From: Candidatus Brocadiaceae bacterium
GTDB taxonomy: Bacteria; Planctomycetota; Brocadiia; SM23-32
DNA length: 17,632 nt
Reading direction: 5' to 3'
NCBI GenBank assembly: GCA_030615435.1
Contig: JAUWZH010000019.1
Span: 1-17,632, forward strand
Shown: in pieces, positions 9,084 through 14,938 of the stretch
Numbering within the stretch: the first letter of the stretch is position 1
Layout: each line of letters opens with the position of its first letter
The notes under the pieces: model-generated
What the model was told of the DNA's origin: nothing
Database searches by the model: none
The model's input: only the letters and a program-made list of their open reading frames with translations
Position numbers and translations under genes: made by a program

Positions 9084-10538
9084 CTACCCCTTGATGACCG
9101 CCAGAGGTTTGAGCCGCGCCACTTTGCGCGTGATGCCCGCCTCTTGCATGACCGAGACCACCGCCTCCACGTCCTTGTAGGCGAATGGCATCTCCTCGGC
9201 GAGCGTGGCCCTGCCCTGCGCCCTGACGAGGACGCCCATCTCGGCCATCTCGCGCAACATGTTGCGGCCCTTGGACTTACGGGTCGCCGCCTTGCGGCTC
9301 ATCATGCGCCCGGCTCCGTGGCAGGTGCTCCCCCACGTCTCCCGCATGGCCCGCTCGGCGCCGACCAGCAGGTAGGACGCCGTCCCCATGTCGCCCGGGA
9401 TCAGCACCGGCTGGCCCACCTCGCGGTAGGGCTGCGGCACCTCGGGATGGCCGGCCGGGAAGGCGCGGGTGGCTCCCTTCCGGTGCACGCAGAGGGTCCG
9501 TTTCTCGCCGTCGAGCTCGTGTTCCTCGAACTTCGCGATGTTGTGGCACACGTCGTAAACCTGCCGCCAGCCCAGAGATGCAGCATCGCTCCCGAACACG
9601 CGCCCGAATGCCCCCGCCGCCAGCGACATGATGACCTGCCGGTTGCACCAGGCGAAGTTCGCCGCCGCGAGCATCGCCGCGAAGTAGCGTCGGCCCTCCG
9701 GCGAGCCGAGCGGGGCACAGGCGAGCTGGCGGTCGGGCAGCTCGATGCCGTACTTCTGCGATGCCCTCTGCATGAGGTTCAGGTAGTCGCTGCAAACCTG
9801 GTGCCCGAACCCGCGCGAGCCGCAATGTATCTGTAGTACTGCCAAGCCTTTAGCGATGCCGAACACGTCCGCCACCCGCTCCTCGTAGACCTCCTCGACC
9901 ACGTCCACTTCCAGGAAGTGGTTGCCGCTGCCGAGGGTGCCCATCTGGGGTTCGCCGCGCTTGCGGGCCTTCTCGCTCACCATGTGCGGGTCGGCCCCCG
10001 GCAGGGCGCCGCCGGCCTCGGTGCGCACGAGGTCTTCCTCCTGTCCGAACCCATTGTCCACAGCCCACTTAGCGCCATCCGTCATCACCTCCTCGAGGTC
10101 CCTCTTGGAGAGCCTGCGGATGGCGTTCTTCGAGCCCAGTCCGCAGGGCACCTCGTGGAAAAGCGCCCCAACCAGGTCCTCCAGATGGGGGCGGACATCC
10201 TCGGCTCTGAGGTCCGTGCGGATGAGGCGCACGCCGCAGTTGATGTCGAACCCGATCCCGCCGGGCGAAATCACCCCGCCGGCCTGCTCGTCGAAGGCCG
10301 CAACGCCGCCGATCGGGAATCCGTAACCCCAGTGTGCGTCCGGCATTACGTAAGAGGCCCGCACGATCCCGGGAAGGAAGGCCACGTTCACCGCCTGCTC
10401 CAGGGCATTGTCCGTCACGATGTGCTCCAGCAGCCCGGCATCGGCATAGACGCGCGCCGGCACGTTCATCCCGCCGGATCGGGGCACTTCCCAGATGAAA
10501 TCGGTTATCTTTTGGACCTTGATGTCATATTTGCTCAT
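9084..10538 (-). CDS. rtcB: RtcB tRNA/RNA-splicing ligase
   Basis: A full-length 484-residue RtcB, the GTP- and Mn2+-dependent ligase that joins RNA 2',3'-cyclic phosphate or 3'-phosphate ends to 5'-OH ends. Diagnostic motifs: 'MPDAHWGYGFPIGGVAA', 'GGIGFDINCGVR' with metal-binding C101, 'LGSGNHFLEV', 'IHCGSRGFGHQ', 'HRKGATRAFP', 'PGDMGTASY' and 'CHGAGRMMSR', whose H407 is the histidine that carries GMP. The ATG at 10538 has a GAGGAGAGG ribosome site. It lies 194 bases downstream of archease, its known activator, and 5 bases before the radical SAM gene. The length suits the archaeal/eukaryotic-like long form that depends on archease. The role (repair of cleaved tRNA or rRNA, or intron splicing) follows from the family. 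Confidence 0.97.
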   Translation of the reverse strand: MSKYDIKVQKITDFIWEVPRSGGMNVPARVYADAGLLEHIVTDNALEQAVNVAFLPGIVRASYVMPDAHWGYGFPIGGVAAFDEQAGGVISPGGIGFDINCGVRLIRTDLRAEDVRPHLEDLVGALFHEVPCGLGSKNAIRRLSKRDLEEVMTDGAKWAVDNGFGQEEDLVRTEAGGALPGADPHMVSEKARKRGEPQMGTLGSGNHFLEVDVVEEVYEERVADVFGIAKGLAVLQIHCGSRGFGHQVCSDYLNLMQRASQKYGIELPDRQLACAPLGSPEGRRYFAAMLAAANFAWCNRQVIMSLAAGAFGRVFGSDAASLGWRQVYDVCHNIAKFEEHELDGEKRTLCVHRKGATRAFPAGHPEVPQPYREVGQPVLIPGDMGTASYLLVGAERAMRETWGSTCHGAGRMMSRKAATRKSKGRNMLREMAEMGVLVRAQGRATLAEEMPFAYKDVEAVVSVMQEAGITRKVARLKPLAVIKG

Positions 10539-10732
10539 TTTGCCTCTCCTCGGTCAGTCTTTCCTCGCGGCTGAGCGTTTCGCAAGGCTTCCTACAGATC
10601 GCGCGCAGTGGTCCCCAGACTGTACTGCGAATGGTAACCAGAACACCCCCAACGCCCCCTGAACAGCCCCTGAACCCGCCACCATTACACCCTGGAGGCC
10701 CCCCCGTTCGATGGCGCCCCGATGCGCCCCGT

Positions 10733-11158
10733 TCACACGTCGAAGATGATGCTCACCTCGTAGGAACCGCCTCTTTTTTCGACTTTGAGGTTGTGCCAGG
10801 TAACAGCTTTGATAACGTTGCGCACATCGTGCCGCCAATCCACGAACTCCTCCCCCCAGATGCGTCCTCTCGCCCGTCCCCCCTCGACGGATCTGACCTC
10901 CACGCGGGCCGGACTGAACCGGTCGGCATCGAAGGCGTAGAGAATCTCCCCGAGCCACGCGACCAGCATGGACTCCGGGTCGTCCCCTTCGACCTCGATG
11001 TCGAGGGTCCTGCGCTGCCCGACGCGGGCCGGATCGAGCATCAGCTCGATCATGCCGCGCGCGGCATTCTCGAACAGCTCCTGCAGGGACTGCCCGCGCA
11101 CGCGCAGCCCGATATCTGCGGGGTGCTCGAACTCCTCGAACGGCGGCTCCTGCGCCAT
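10733..11158 (-). CDS. Archease, RtcB-activating protein
   Basis: A 141-residue archease. The N-terminal 'FEHPADIGLRV', the middle 'MLVAWLGEILYAFD' and the end 'IKAVTWHNLKV....YEVSIIFDV' are the family's conserved blocks, including the acidic and His residues that bind metal. Archease speeds guanylylation and turnover of RtcB. The frame is open to 11386, but I place the start at the ATG at 11158: family similarity begins there and GGGGGAG lies just upstream. It is the first gene of the archease-rtcB-radical SAM set; the 194-base gap before rtcB shows no ORF or terminator that I can recognise. A TTGACT at 11221-11226 (minus) could be a -35, but no good -10 follows. Confidence 0.93.
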   Translation of the reverse strand: MAQEPPFEEFEHPADIGLRVRGQSLQELFENAARGMIELMLDPARVGQRRTLDIEVEGDDPESMLVAWLGEILYAFDADRFSPARVEVRSVEGGRARGRIWGEEFVDWRHDVRNVIKAVTWHNLKVEKRGGSYEVSIIFDV

Positions 11159-11643
11159 GGACTCCCCCGTGGAAAACCGACCTATCTGACGTACAGTATC
11201 CTGCTGGAAAGCGTGCTCGAAGTCAAACGACGTGACCGCCCTCGGGGGCGACGGGGGCCGGCGCGGCCGGACAAGCCCCTGCCAGCCCGTGGCGGGACTG
11301 GCTCGACTGCCTGGTGGGCTGTGTCCTGGCCGCCGCGCTCCAGGGTGTCGTCCTCTTCGGTGCGCTCGAAGGAGGTACAGCATCATCGCACCTTTTCGCG
11401 CGATGTGGACTTTTTCCCCTCGGAATCCTGACAGATCGACTGGCTATTGACCTTGTGTAACGCGTCTCCACACACGGCCTTATGACACAGCCCGTGGTAT
11501 CGCGTGGGGTTCTTCTGACCAGTAATTACCTCTTGACAAAGCAGTACAGTTATGATATCCGTACCGTTAGCGGTTCTTTTCGCCGCTATTATTCTGACGA
11601 TTCACCACCAACCTCGCGGCTCGACGACCAGTGGGCATGGACG
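11159..11643. other. Gene-free divergent region, archease to fusion gene
   Basis: 485 bases between two divergent genes. The half near archease is very GC-rich; from about 11390 the composition drops towards that of the island, so the island boundary is probably here. A long frame in phase with the next gene runs back to 11482, but it has no ribosome site and the protein similarity starts later. Apart from candidate promoter elements I see no RNA gene or mobile-element end. Confidence 0.5.
11533..11561 (+). promoter_or_regulatory. Candidate promoter of the P-loop/deoxyribosyltransferase gene
   Basis: A perfect TTGACA (11533-11538) with TATCCG 17 bases later (11556-11561); the better-looking TATGAT (11551-11556) is too close at 12 bases. 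If used, it lies inside the longer frame and supports the downstream start at 11644. Confidence 0.35.
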
Positions 11644-12984
11644 ATGGGGAAAAGAATTCTTGTTCTGGGTGTGACCGGGATCAACAAGGCGAATCCCAAC
11701 GATCCGGCGGACGGTTCGCGGGGTTGCATGTTGCGATTTGCGGATTGGGAGGAACGGACGAGCGGGCGTGAGGTGCAAGTTGTGGACTTGTTCCACGAGT
11801 ACCTTACGGTGGACTTGCCATCCTACCTGTACACTAGCCGAGAGGAGCAGACACAACATTGGCTTGGGGCATGGAAACGTTTCGTACAGGAGGTTGAAAA
11901 GGGGAAGTTCAGCGAAGACTTATGCCTATGCATACACGGGGTCCTGACCAATGAGGTGTACGGCCTTCGCAGCCCTGTACTTGTCAAGCAAATCGCACGG
12001 GACTTCTCGCCGGATGTCGTGATCACCCTCATCGATGACGTCTACAGCCTTTATCAACGCACTCAGTTGCGCGCGCGTGGTCTCAAAGCGAAGGGCATGC
12101 CTACCCTCGAACAGCTAATAGTTGCAAGGAGAGCCGAAACGGTGGTGGGCGATCAAATCGCTCAGCAAACCAATGTTATCGTTCGCAACCACGAAGAAGT
12201 GTACTGTGCCGACGAGGGATGTGTCAAGAATTACGTGGTAGCCGTCGGGCATCCAGTGAGCCTGCTGCATCGCCTCGTATACGCGAAGGAGTTGACCACT
12301 GTGTATCTCTCGCATCCCATAAGCGAGCCGCGGAGGATGTCCGACGAGGAAGATGACCCCACGGGCTTGGACGACGTCAACGAATATTTGAGGAAAATAG
12401 TAGAGTTCGAGAGGAATACCCCAAAGTTGGCAGTGTTTTATCCTGCCACAATCGATGAGCTTCCGCTGGTCAAGTTGATATGCGCCCCGCGGTCGTTTGC
12501 CTTCCATGACAAAGAATGGCGGTGGAGGCCGGTTGATCCTTCTTCCTTGCCAGAAACGCTTACCTTCCACAGCTCCTCCCGCTGGGACCTGCGAGCGGTG
12601 TTCGGGGAAGATGACCTCCTTCGCGAGCAAGCCGACGGCCCGGATATCGAGATACCAACTGAGCAGGTGAGTCAGGCAGCGGGGAGTCTCGTGGCTGATG
12701 TGGGTTGGCGGGACACGACGTTGATCGGGCAATCAGATAAGGTTGGGGCTTGTTGCCCTCTGTTCAACAACAGGAAGGAAATCTCCGGTGGTATGTGGAG
12801 TGAGATGGAACACGCTGTTTGGCTTGGCAAATTCGTTCATTGTATGCAAGTGCCGGAACAGGGTAATCATGAGAGATTGGAACAGATTTTGCGGAAAGGC
12901 CGGCTGTTCTCGACTGCTCCATCGGGTTTCTTCAGTGTTAGCGCCGATTGGGGAAAGTTCTTTCAGAAGCTGCTGGCCGACTAA
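11644..12984 (+). CDS. P-loop kinase-like plus nucleoside deoxyribosyltransferase-like fusion
   Basis: 446 residues, no signal peptide or membrane segment. Residues ~1-190 resemble a nucleoside-monophosphate-kinase fold: strand 'RILVLGVTGINKAN' carries a Walker A of adenylate-kinase spacing (G9, G12, K15) but with Asn14 and Ala16 replacing the usual Gly and Ser/Thr. 'PDVVITLIDDVYSLYQR' followed by 'RRAETVVGDQIAQQT' matches the late strand and helices of that fold. From ~218 a second domain begins with 'TTVYLSHPIS' and ends with 'SGGMWSEMEHAVWLGKFVH' (E387), the opening strand and catalytic-Glu helix of the nucleoside 2-deoxyribosyltransferase/deoxyribohydrolase superfamily. Such nucleotide-cleaving domains are known effectors in conflict systems; that role here is inference. 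The start at 11644 is chosen because the P-loop strand begins there; no strong ribosome site is seen. GC is lower than in neighbouring operons. I do not recognise a named family. Confidence 0.7.
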   Translation: MGKRILVLGVTGINKANPNDPADGSRGCMLRFADWEERTSGREVQVVDLFHEYLTVDLPSYLYTSREEQTQHWLGAWKRFVQEVEKGKFSEDLCLCIHGVLTNEVYGLRSPVLVKQIARDFSPDVVITLIDDVYSLYQRTQLRARGLKAKGMPTLEQLIVARRAETVVGDQIAQQTNVIVRNHEEVYCADEGCVKNYVVAVGHPVSLLHRLVYAKELTTVYLSHPISEPRRMSDEEDDPTGLDDVNEYLRKIVEFERNTPKLAVFYPATIDELPLVKLICAPRSFAFHDKEWRWRPVDPSSLPETLTFHSSSRWDLRAVFGEDDLLREQADGPDIEIPTEQVSQAAGSLVADVGWRDTTLIGQSDKVGACCPLFNNRKEISGGMWSEMEHAVWLGKFVHCMQVPEQGNHERLEQILRKGRLFSTAPSGFFSVSADWGKFFQKLLAD

Positions 12985-13002
12985 GTCAGTCCATGCACTC
13001 GA

Positions 13003-13089
13003 GGACGGACCATGGAACGGGGGACCATGGAAGAAAGGAGGAGGGACCATGGGAGGAGGAGCCATGCAAGAAAGGAGCATGGAAGAAAA
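13003..13089 (+). repeat. Imperfect tandem Shine-Dalgarno/ATG repeats
   Basis: A purine-rich tract in which short units such as 'GGGACCATGGAAG', 'GGAGGGACCATGGG', 'GGAGGAGCCATGC' and 'AAAGGAGCATGGAAG' follow each other. It creates ATGs at 13012, 13027, 13049, 13064 and 13079, most of them preceded by GGAGG-like sequence. The last three are in frame with the small thioredoxin-like gene; the first two open a short unrelated frame. Confidence 0.75.
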
Positions 13090-13333
13090 GGGAGAAGCAC
13101 GGCAAGTGATCTTTTACACAAGCCCCAACCACACCGGTGAAAGCGAACTAAAGGCCTACCTGAAAAGGCTTTCCCAGAACGGCTTCACTGTTCGCACCGA
13201 GGAGTGTCCCCTGCTTTTTGAGGAATCGGGCGCTGCTCCAGTACTGCGGTTTGCGGGAGGGTTAAGGCTGTTTGGAGTCTCTAACATACAACGATACCTA
13301 GAGTGGTTGCTCGAAAGCCCAGAAGTCACGTAA
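13049..13333 (+). CDS. Small thioredoxin/glutaredoxin-fold protein lacking CxxC
   Basis: 94 residues from the ATG at 13049, which has AGGAGG 7 bases upstream; in-frame ATGs at 13064 (89 aa) and 13079 (84 aa) are also well placed after purine runs. The body reads strand 'QVIFYTSP', helix 'GESELKAYLKRLSQNG', strand 'FTVRTEECP', then 'AAPVLRFAGGLRLFG' and helix 'VSNIQRYLEWLLE'. That is the order of a minimal thioredoxin fold, with the cis-Pro loop before the third strand and a Gly-containing turn, close to glutaredoxin-type proteins. The usual CxxC is replaced by 'SPNHTG', so it is not a dithiol oxidoreductase of the ordinary kind. It starts 64 bases after the fusion gene in the same direction and is probably co-transcribed. 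The fold is inferred from pattern; the function is unknown. Confidence 0.6.
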   Translation: MGGGAMQERSMEEKGEARQVIFYTSPNHTGESELKAYLKRLSQNGFTVRTEECPLLFEESGAAPVLRFAGGLRLFGVSNIQRYLEWLLESPEVT

Positions 13334-13342
13334 GGGGCGGTT

Positions 13343-13487
13343 GGCCTCCTCGCACACGCGCGGACCTGAACATGTATCGGATTGCGGGCTAGTGAGCGCT
13401 CTGCAGATAGATCCGATAACTCGGGGGTTCTGGTGGGCCATGAGAATAGCAAGAGCGCTTGAGGTCCGGCGCCGGAGGCCGTTGCTT
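13343..13487 (+). other. Nested inverted repeats after the thioredoxin-like gene (possible long attC)
   Basis: Three perfect stems are nested: GGCCTCC (13343-13349) with GGAGGCC (13474-13480), CGGACCT (13361-13367) with AGGTCCG (13462-13468), and TATCGGAT (13375-13382) with ATCCGATA (13411-13418). GTTGCTT (13481-13487) follows the outer right arm, and the structure starts directly after a stop codon, as integron attC sites do. Against attC: the left outer arm lacks the matching AAC, and the inner loops are large. It may instead be a structured 3' UTR. Confidence 0.45.
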
Positions 13488-13814
13488 TTGCCCGCGGGCA
13501 ACGCTATATCCTGCCTTCAACCTTCAGAGTTCTAAGCCGTACTTCCGCAAGATCGCTGCTTCTTCAGCCAAGCCGGTGCTCGTGCTCTATTTCGCCATAT
13601 CTGCATGCTAATGCGAGGCAAAGCAGCGGTCTTGCTATCTGGGTGTCAGCCCGTTCCAGAACCATCAATGAAAGTCGACATGCCCACTGAGACTTCCCCA
13701 CACGAAAGGAATGCCTGCCACATCCAGAAAACCCCTTGCGCTACCGGCCCTTTTGCCACGATAATCGCTACTGACAACAGAGACGGACGACAGACCAGCC
13801 GCTGATCCGCCTAC

Positions 13815-13853
13815 GCCATCTCCCTCCGCCATCCTCCTCCGCCATCCTCCTCC
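13815..13853. repeat. 13-bp tandem repeat, 3 units
   Basis: Three units of GCCATCCTCCTCC (the first varies as GCCATCTCCCTCC), followed by GCCAAGG. Same repeat as the 7-unit array at 15006-15096. On the minus strand each unit reads GGAGGAGGATGGC. Confidence 0.92.
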
Positions 13854-13933
13854 GCCAAGGCTACGGAGGACAAGTCACCGCAAGACGACGCCACGAGTGC
13901 GTAAGAAGAACCCCGGTTAGACGCCCCGCCCCC

Positions 13934-13950
13934 TCAGAGCAGCGCCGTGC
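13934..13950 (-). pseudogene. Terminal fragment of cysK (stop and last codons)
   Basis: Seventeen bases identical to 15196-15212, the TGA stop and last 4-5 codons of the intact cysK. They form the right end of the first direct-repeat copy, with no further cysK sequence after them. Too short to be a gene; it marks the breakpoint of the duplication. Confidence 0.6.
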
Positions 13951-13960
13951 AACCCCTTGC

Positions 13961-13989
13961 CTGACAAGTGCTTATGAGAATTTTATTAT
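13961..13989 (+). promoter_or_regulatory. Strong sigma70-type promoter upstream of the cassette (Pc-like)
   Basis: CTGACA (13961-13966) and TATTAT (13984-13989) with an ideal 17-base spacer, each one base from consensus. A weaker second pair, TTGCAT (13993-13998) and TAAAAT (14015-14020) with a 16-base spacer, overlaps downstream. Both point right, towards the attC-like site and the lipoprotein cassette, which has no promoter of its own that I can see. This is where an integron cassette promoter would act. Confidence 0.6.
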
Positions 13990-14027
13990 CCCTTGCATTT
14001 TGGCGCAGGTGTGCTAAAATACGCCAT

Positions 14028-14082
14028 GCGGCCAAGACAGCCGTAAGTGTGCGACTGGTGGGCTTAGCGCCCCCTTGGCCGC
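14028..14082 (+). ncRNA. Possible structured leader or small RNA
   Basis: GCGGCCAAG (14028-14036) pairs perfectly with CTTGGCCGC (14074-14082), closing a 37-base loop that can form an inner GGGC/GCCC hairpin. It lies directly downstream of the candidate promoters, within the expected transcript. No T-run follows, so it is not an ordinary terminator. No known RNA family is recognised. Confidence 0.35.
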
Positions 14083-14125
14083 GCGAAATCAGAGGCCCTG
14101 GTGGATCAGCAGGCCAAGTAGGGAC

Positions 14126-14196
14126 ACCGAACAACGCGCTGCACGCGGACGTTCAATCGTTGCGCACTTGAACGCCGGTGAGCTAAGACGTTGGCT
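14126..14196 (+). other. Integron attC-like recombination site (upstream)
   Basis: About 71 bases. The left arm GCTGCACGCGGACGTTCAA pairs with the right arm TTGAACGCCGGTGAGC. The stem is complete except for three single extra bases on the left (G14141, G14145, A14149), the extrahelical-base pattern that orients attC recombination. The outer cores are ACCGAAC (14126-14132) and GTTGGCT (14190-14196), close to RYYYAAC and GTTRRRY but each with a mismatch. The crossover would fall between G14190 and T14191. The cassette this site belonged to is not recognisable upstream: no exact complement of ACCGAAC was found at a plausible cassette start. Confidence 0.72.
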
Positions 14197-14871
14197 TGAA
14201 AGAAAGGAGACGCCCATGGGATGAGACATCGAAGCAAGTATCGGAGACGAATTGCATTGTCAGAATGCGAAACAACAAACACATAAGGAGGAACTCAATG
14301 AAATATGTCCTAGCAGCTTGCGGGATCGTGTCGGTCATCTTCCTGACGGGATGCGCGTCGATCATCAGCAAGTCGGAGTATCCCGTCAGTTTCAGCTCGG
14401 ATCCCCAGGGCGCCACGGTAACAATTGTTAACCGCAGCGGCCAGACCCTGTATTCCGGAACTACTCCAACCACAGTCGTACTGGACGCGGGTGCGGGTTT
14501 CTGGAAGGGCGAAGACTACACAGCCACCTTTGAGAGCCCCGGCTACGGAACGATGAGGGCTCAAGTGAGACGCGGTGTTGATGGATGGTATCTGGGTGGG
14601 AACTTTATCTTTGGGGGTCTCATCGGATGGTTGATCGTAGATCCAGCTACGGGAGCCATGTGGACACTGGAAAAGAACGTGCATGTCTCGCTGGCAAAGC
14701 AGACATCCTCGATTGAGAACGCGGGATGCCTGAACATCGTGTCGGTGGATCAAGTGCCACCGCATCTACGGAGGCACATGGTCCGGATCAACTGAAGCCA
14801 ACAAATTGGTCCAGCTGACGCTGTGCCACAGCCGCTTTCGCTCTGGCGGTACAGCGCAGCTGATCATGCCG
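14191..14871 (+). mobile_element. Integron gene cassette carrying a lipoprotein gene
   Basis: A 681-bp unit running from the crossover point of one attC-like site to that of the next, with one ORF in the usual orientation and the second site starting at the stop codon. The first bases, TTGGCTT, are the exact reverse complement of AAGCCAA at the inner core of its own terminal site. This is expected if the cassette was once a circle whose ends were joined. No integrase gene is in the window. Confidence 0.7.
14298..14795 (+). CDS. PEGA-type outer-membrane lipoprotein
   Basis: 165 residues. 'MKYVLAACGIVSVIFLTGC' is a lipoprotein signal with lipobox LTGC and lipidated C19. Residues ~27-80 ('YPVSFSSDPQGATVTIVN' to 'YTATFESPGYG') resemble a PEGA domain, a small beta fold found in surface lipoproteins and S-layer-type proteins. 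Then 'GNFIFGGLIGWLIVDPATGA' is a Gly-rich hydrophobic hairpin well known from a widespread family of small uncharacterised lipoproteins. The ATG at 14298 has AAGGAGG 7 bases upstream; an in-frame TTG at 14196 is rejected. It is the only gene in the integron-like cassette, with GC lower than the chromosomal neighbours. The role is unknown; envelope attachment is well supported by the lipobox. Confidence 0.85.
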   Translation: MKYVLAACGIVSVIFLTGCASIISKSEYPVSFSSDPQGATVTIVNRSGQTLYSGTTPTTVVLDAGAGFWKGEDYTATFESPGYGTMRAQVRRGVDGWYLGGNFIFGGLIGWLIVDPATGAMWTLEKNVHVSLAKQTSSIENAGCLNIVSVDQVPPHLRRHMVRIN

Positions 14872-14877
14872 TTGCAG
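14796..14877 (+). other. Integron attC-like recombination site (downstream)
   Basis: About 82 bases, starting at the lipoprotein stop codon. The left core is AGCCAAC (14796-14802) and the right core GTTGCAG (14871-14877). CAGCTG (14812-14817) pairs with CAGCTG (14857-14862), CGCTGT (14819-14824) with ACAGCG (14851-14856), and CCGC with GCGG further in. A14818 is an extra unpaired base between two stems, as in attC. The left core is complementary to the start of the cassette rather than to the right core beside it, as expected for an integrated cassette. Confidence 0.7.
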
Positions 14878-14938
14878 CCCATCATGTCTACATGCGCAAC
14901 GATTCTGCACCGGCATCTGACAAAGCGTCGCGCCACCT

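Larger units (their letters stand above)
13748..13950. repeat. Direct repeat copy 1 (cysK 3' flank, partial)
   Basis: Matches 14939-15212 in the same orientation, with scattered substitutions, four fewer 13-bp units and a shorter segment after 'GGCTACGGAGGACA'. Its right end contains 17 bases of the cysK 3' end and then stops abruptly. The 10-mer AACCCCTTGC occurs just left of it (13730-13739) and directly at its right edge (13951-13960). The divergence says the duplication is not recent. Confidence 0.88.
13334..14297. other. 964-base stretch without a recognisable gene
   Basis: No ORF here gives a believable protein. It holds, in order: a nested inverted-repeat element (13343-13487), featureless sequence to about 13747, a copy of the cysK-flank repeat (13748-13950), a strong promoter (13961-13989), a foldable leader (14028-14082) and an attC-like site (14126-14196). 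The last ~100 bases are the 5' leader of the lipoprotein cassette. Confidence 0.6.

Noticed and set aside
11353..11360. TTCGGTG as the start of the cassette that should precede the upstream attC-like site
   Set aside because: It lacks the leading G, lies far upstream near the archease gene, and the intervening DNA holds other genes and the repeat; too weak to call.
13012..13140. Short ORF starting at the first ATGs of the purine-rich tract
   Set aside because: Out of frame with the thioredoxin-like gene, highly charged, no fold; probably a by-product of the repeats.
13916..13922. Perfect GTTRRRY core (GTTAGAC) in repeat copy 1, as another integron site
   Set aside because: No pairing arms surround it, and the core is absent from the otherwise matching copy 2, so a chance match is likely.
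13740..13950. Repeat copy 1 as an insertion sequence or MITE
   Set aside because: No terminal inverted repeats and no transposase; the flanking 10-base repeat is kept only as a finding.
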